Assembly (NCBI GenBank): GCA_021151695.1
Contig: JAGKWU010000020.1
Location: 1 to 64,000, forward strand
Length of the DNA stretch: 64,000 bases
Direction: 5' to 3'
From: Cellvibrionaceae bacterium
Lineage (GTDB): Bacteria; Pseudomonadota; Gammaproteobacteria; Pseudomonadales; Cellvibrionaceae
A model generated the notes under the pieces. That model saw only the letters and a program-made list of their open reading frames with translations, was not told where the DNA came from and searched no databases. Within the stretch, counting starts at the first letter, position 1. Each line of letters starts with the position of its first letter. Both the position numbers and the translations under genes were made by a program. This document shows positions 63,091 through 64,000 of this stretch, in pieces.

Positions 63091-63745
63091 TGATAAGCGC
63101 TCCGTACAAATCCATGTGGGTATGGTAAAGGGATAAGCCAAGAAAAAGGGAGCGATTCTAATCATAAATGGCCGAGCCGTCATCGTTTTCACGTCATCTT
63201 CTTTACGGGCCGTTTTCAAAACTGATGGGAATGGTTAGTCCGACCGTTCGCCAAACCCTAAAGCATCCAATTTGATTGAGTTTGTTATTGGTCTATTAAG
63301 GTCGTTTTTTCAATTCTTGCCATCTGCTGTACGGACACGAACCCGGTGTAATTGAGTGGGTGTCGGAACTTTTTTTGATATTTAAAACTTCCAGCATAAA
63401 AAATTTAATAAATAGTTAAATTTTCAATTTTCCTATTTCAGGGATTTTTTTGGTTTTCTGCTTGAGGCTATAAAGATCCCTGTCGGTTATTTGTTCCCCT
63501 ACATATATTTAAGTTTTTTTTGTGTGATTTTAAAACACCAATTAAATCAATGGCTGTTAAGAATATATGGGATTAATGGAATTAATACTGCGATTGTTGT
63601 GGATTGATTGAAAGATCAGTTTCTGGTTTTTTCGGGAAAGATGAGGCTATTGCAATCAGATAGTTGCGTAACTTATAAATATAATGAGGCTGAAAAAATA
63701 ATGTCGGCCAAAAAATAAATCAACCATATCAATTAAGGGAAATAC
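63091..63745. other. AT-rich intergenic region before the TonB receptor
   Basis: Most of this stretch (from ~63220) is AT-rich and non-coding. The part next to 63091 is an open upstream extension of the DMT gene. I see no riboswitch or clear operator; the receptor promoter should lie in the right half. Confidence 0.35.
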
Positions 63746-64000
63746 ATGTTTTATAAAAATAAATTATCAAGCGCGATAATTGCGATCACCGCTTCTTTTG
63801 CCGCGGTTCAAAGTTATGCGCAAGAATCTGCAGGTGAGCCAGAAGAATTGATCGTGCAAGGGTTTCGCGCAAGCCTGGCCAAGGCGTCTGAGCAAAAACG
63901 TGAAGCATCAAGTATTCAGGACAGTATTGTTGCTGAGGATATTGGTAAGTTTCCTGACCAAAACGTTGCTGAATCTTTACAGCGTATTACTGGCGTATCT
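63746..64000 (+). CDS. TonB-dependent receptor, N-terminal part (cut by window end)
   Basis: The first 85 residues are visible. A signal peptide ends near SYAQ, then comes EELIVQGFRASLAKASEQKREASSIQDSIVAEDIGKFPDQNVAESLQRITGVS, the plug start typical of the large TonB-dependent receptors used by Cellvibrio, Caulobacter and relatives for plant oligosaccharides. A good aaggga site precedes the ATG. The substrate cannot be told; the neighbouring genes hint at sugars. Confidence 0.9.
   Translation, partial: MFYKNKLSSAIIAITASFAAVQSYAQESAGEPEELIVQGFRASLAKASEQKREASSIQDSIVAEDIGKFPDQNVAESLQRITGVS

Noticed and set aside
1..64000. Search for tRNA or rRNA genes, CRISPR arrays, transposase genes and phage genes
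   Set aside because: None could be recognised by eye in the intergenic gaps or among the open frames.

Overview
The window looks like chromosomal DNA of a plant-polysaccharide-degrading gammaproteobacterium of the Cellvibrio type. The reasons are a GH26 mannanase, a CE2 acetyl esterase, a TonB-dependent receptor whose plug begins with the IGKFPDQN motif, and gene neighbourhoods that match Pseudomonas (tolC/thiC/nudF/yqiB and cpdA/yqiA/parE; radA and mapZ). I saw no tRNA, rRNA, CRISPR array, prophage or intact insertion sequence. Genus assignment is inference from gene content only.

Layout. 0-10 kb: dgt, a secreted DUF6748-like protein, a VanZ-type membrane protein with an extracytoplasmic tail, a CE2 esterase, sodC, waaA, the GH26 mannanase and a TolC-family channel. 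10-16 kb: a cation:proton antiporter, then a TPP riboswitch with thiD and thiC, nudF and yqiB. 16-27 kb: a signalling block made of an MHYT-domain membrane protein and a HypX-like protein on the minus strand, divergent from a Pil-Chp-like chemosensory cluster (pseudoreceiver-REC, PilH-like REC, CheW, PilJ-like MCP, CheA-REC hybrid, two CheW-like proteins). This block lies between yqiB and cpdA, which are adjacent in E. coli and Pseudomonas. 27-34 kb: cpdA, yqiA, parE, a VolA/Pla-1-type surface lipoprotein and a membrane sensor protein. 34-38 kb: radA, converging on a mapZ-PilZ-solute-binding-protein operon, then a ROK sugar kinase. 38-46 kb: vitamin B12 uptake and processing (btuF, btuC, btuD, a DUF4442 protein, cobalamin riboswitch, btuB, cobO, cobQ). 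46-53 kb: a solute-binding/sensor fusion protein, ettA, a DUF3300 protein and minCDE. 53-61 kb: a YceI lipoprotein, a RoxA-like dihaem cytochrome, a second BtuB-like receptor, and a 1,097-residue DUF1080/cytochrome c/beta-propeller protein next to a DUF1080 lipoprotein with a LacI-type operator upstream. 62-64 kb: a DMT transporter and the start of a large TonB-dependent receptor, cut off by the window edge.

Most promising for new biology is the 16-27 kb block. HypX-type enzymes release CO from a formyl carrier, MHYT domains are proposed sensors of O2, CO or NO, and the two sit in one operon back to back with a chemosensory pathway, with no hydrogenase gene anywhere in the window. That they form one gas-signalling system is a hypothesis. 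The second candidate is the 57.6-61.9 kb pair, which joins a 3-keto-sugar-hydrolase-like fold to haem and a dehydrogenase-like propeller.
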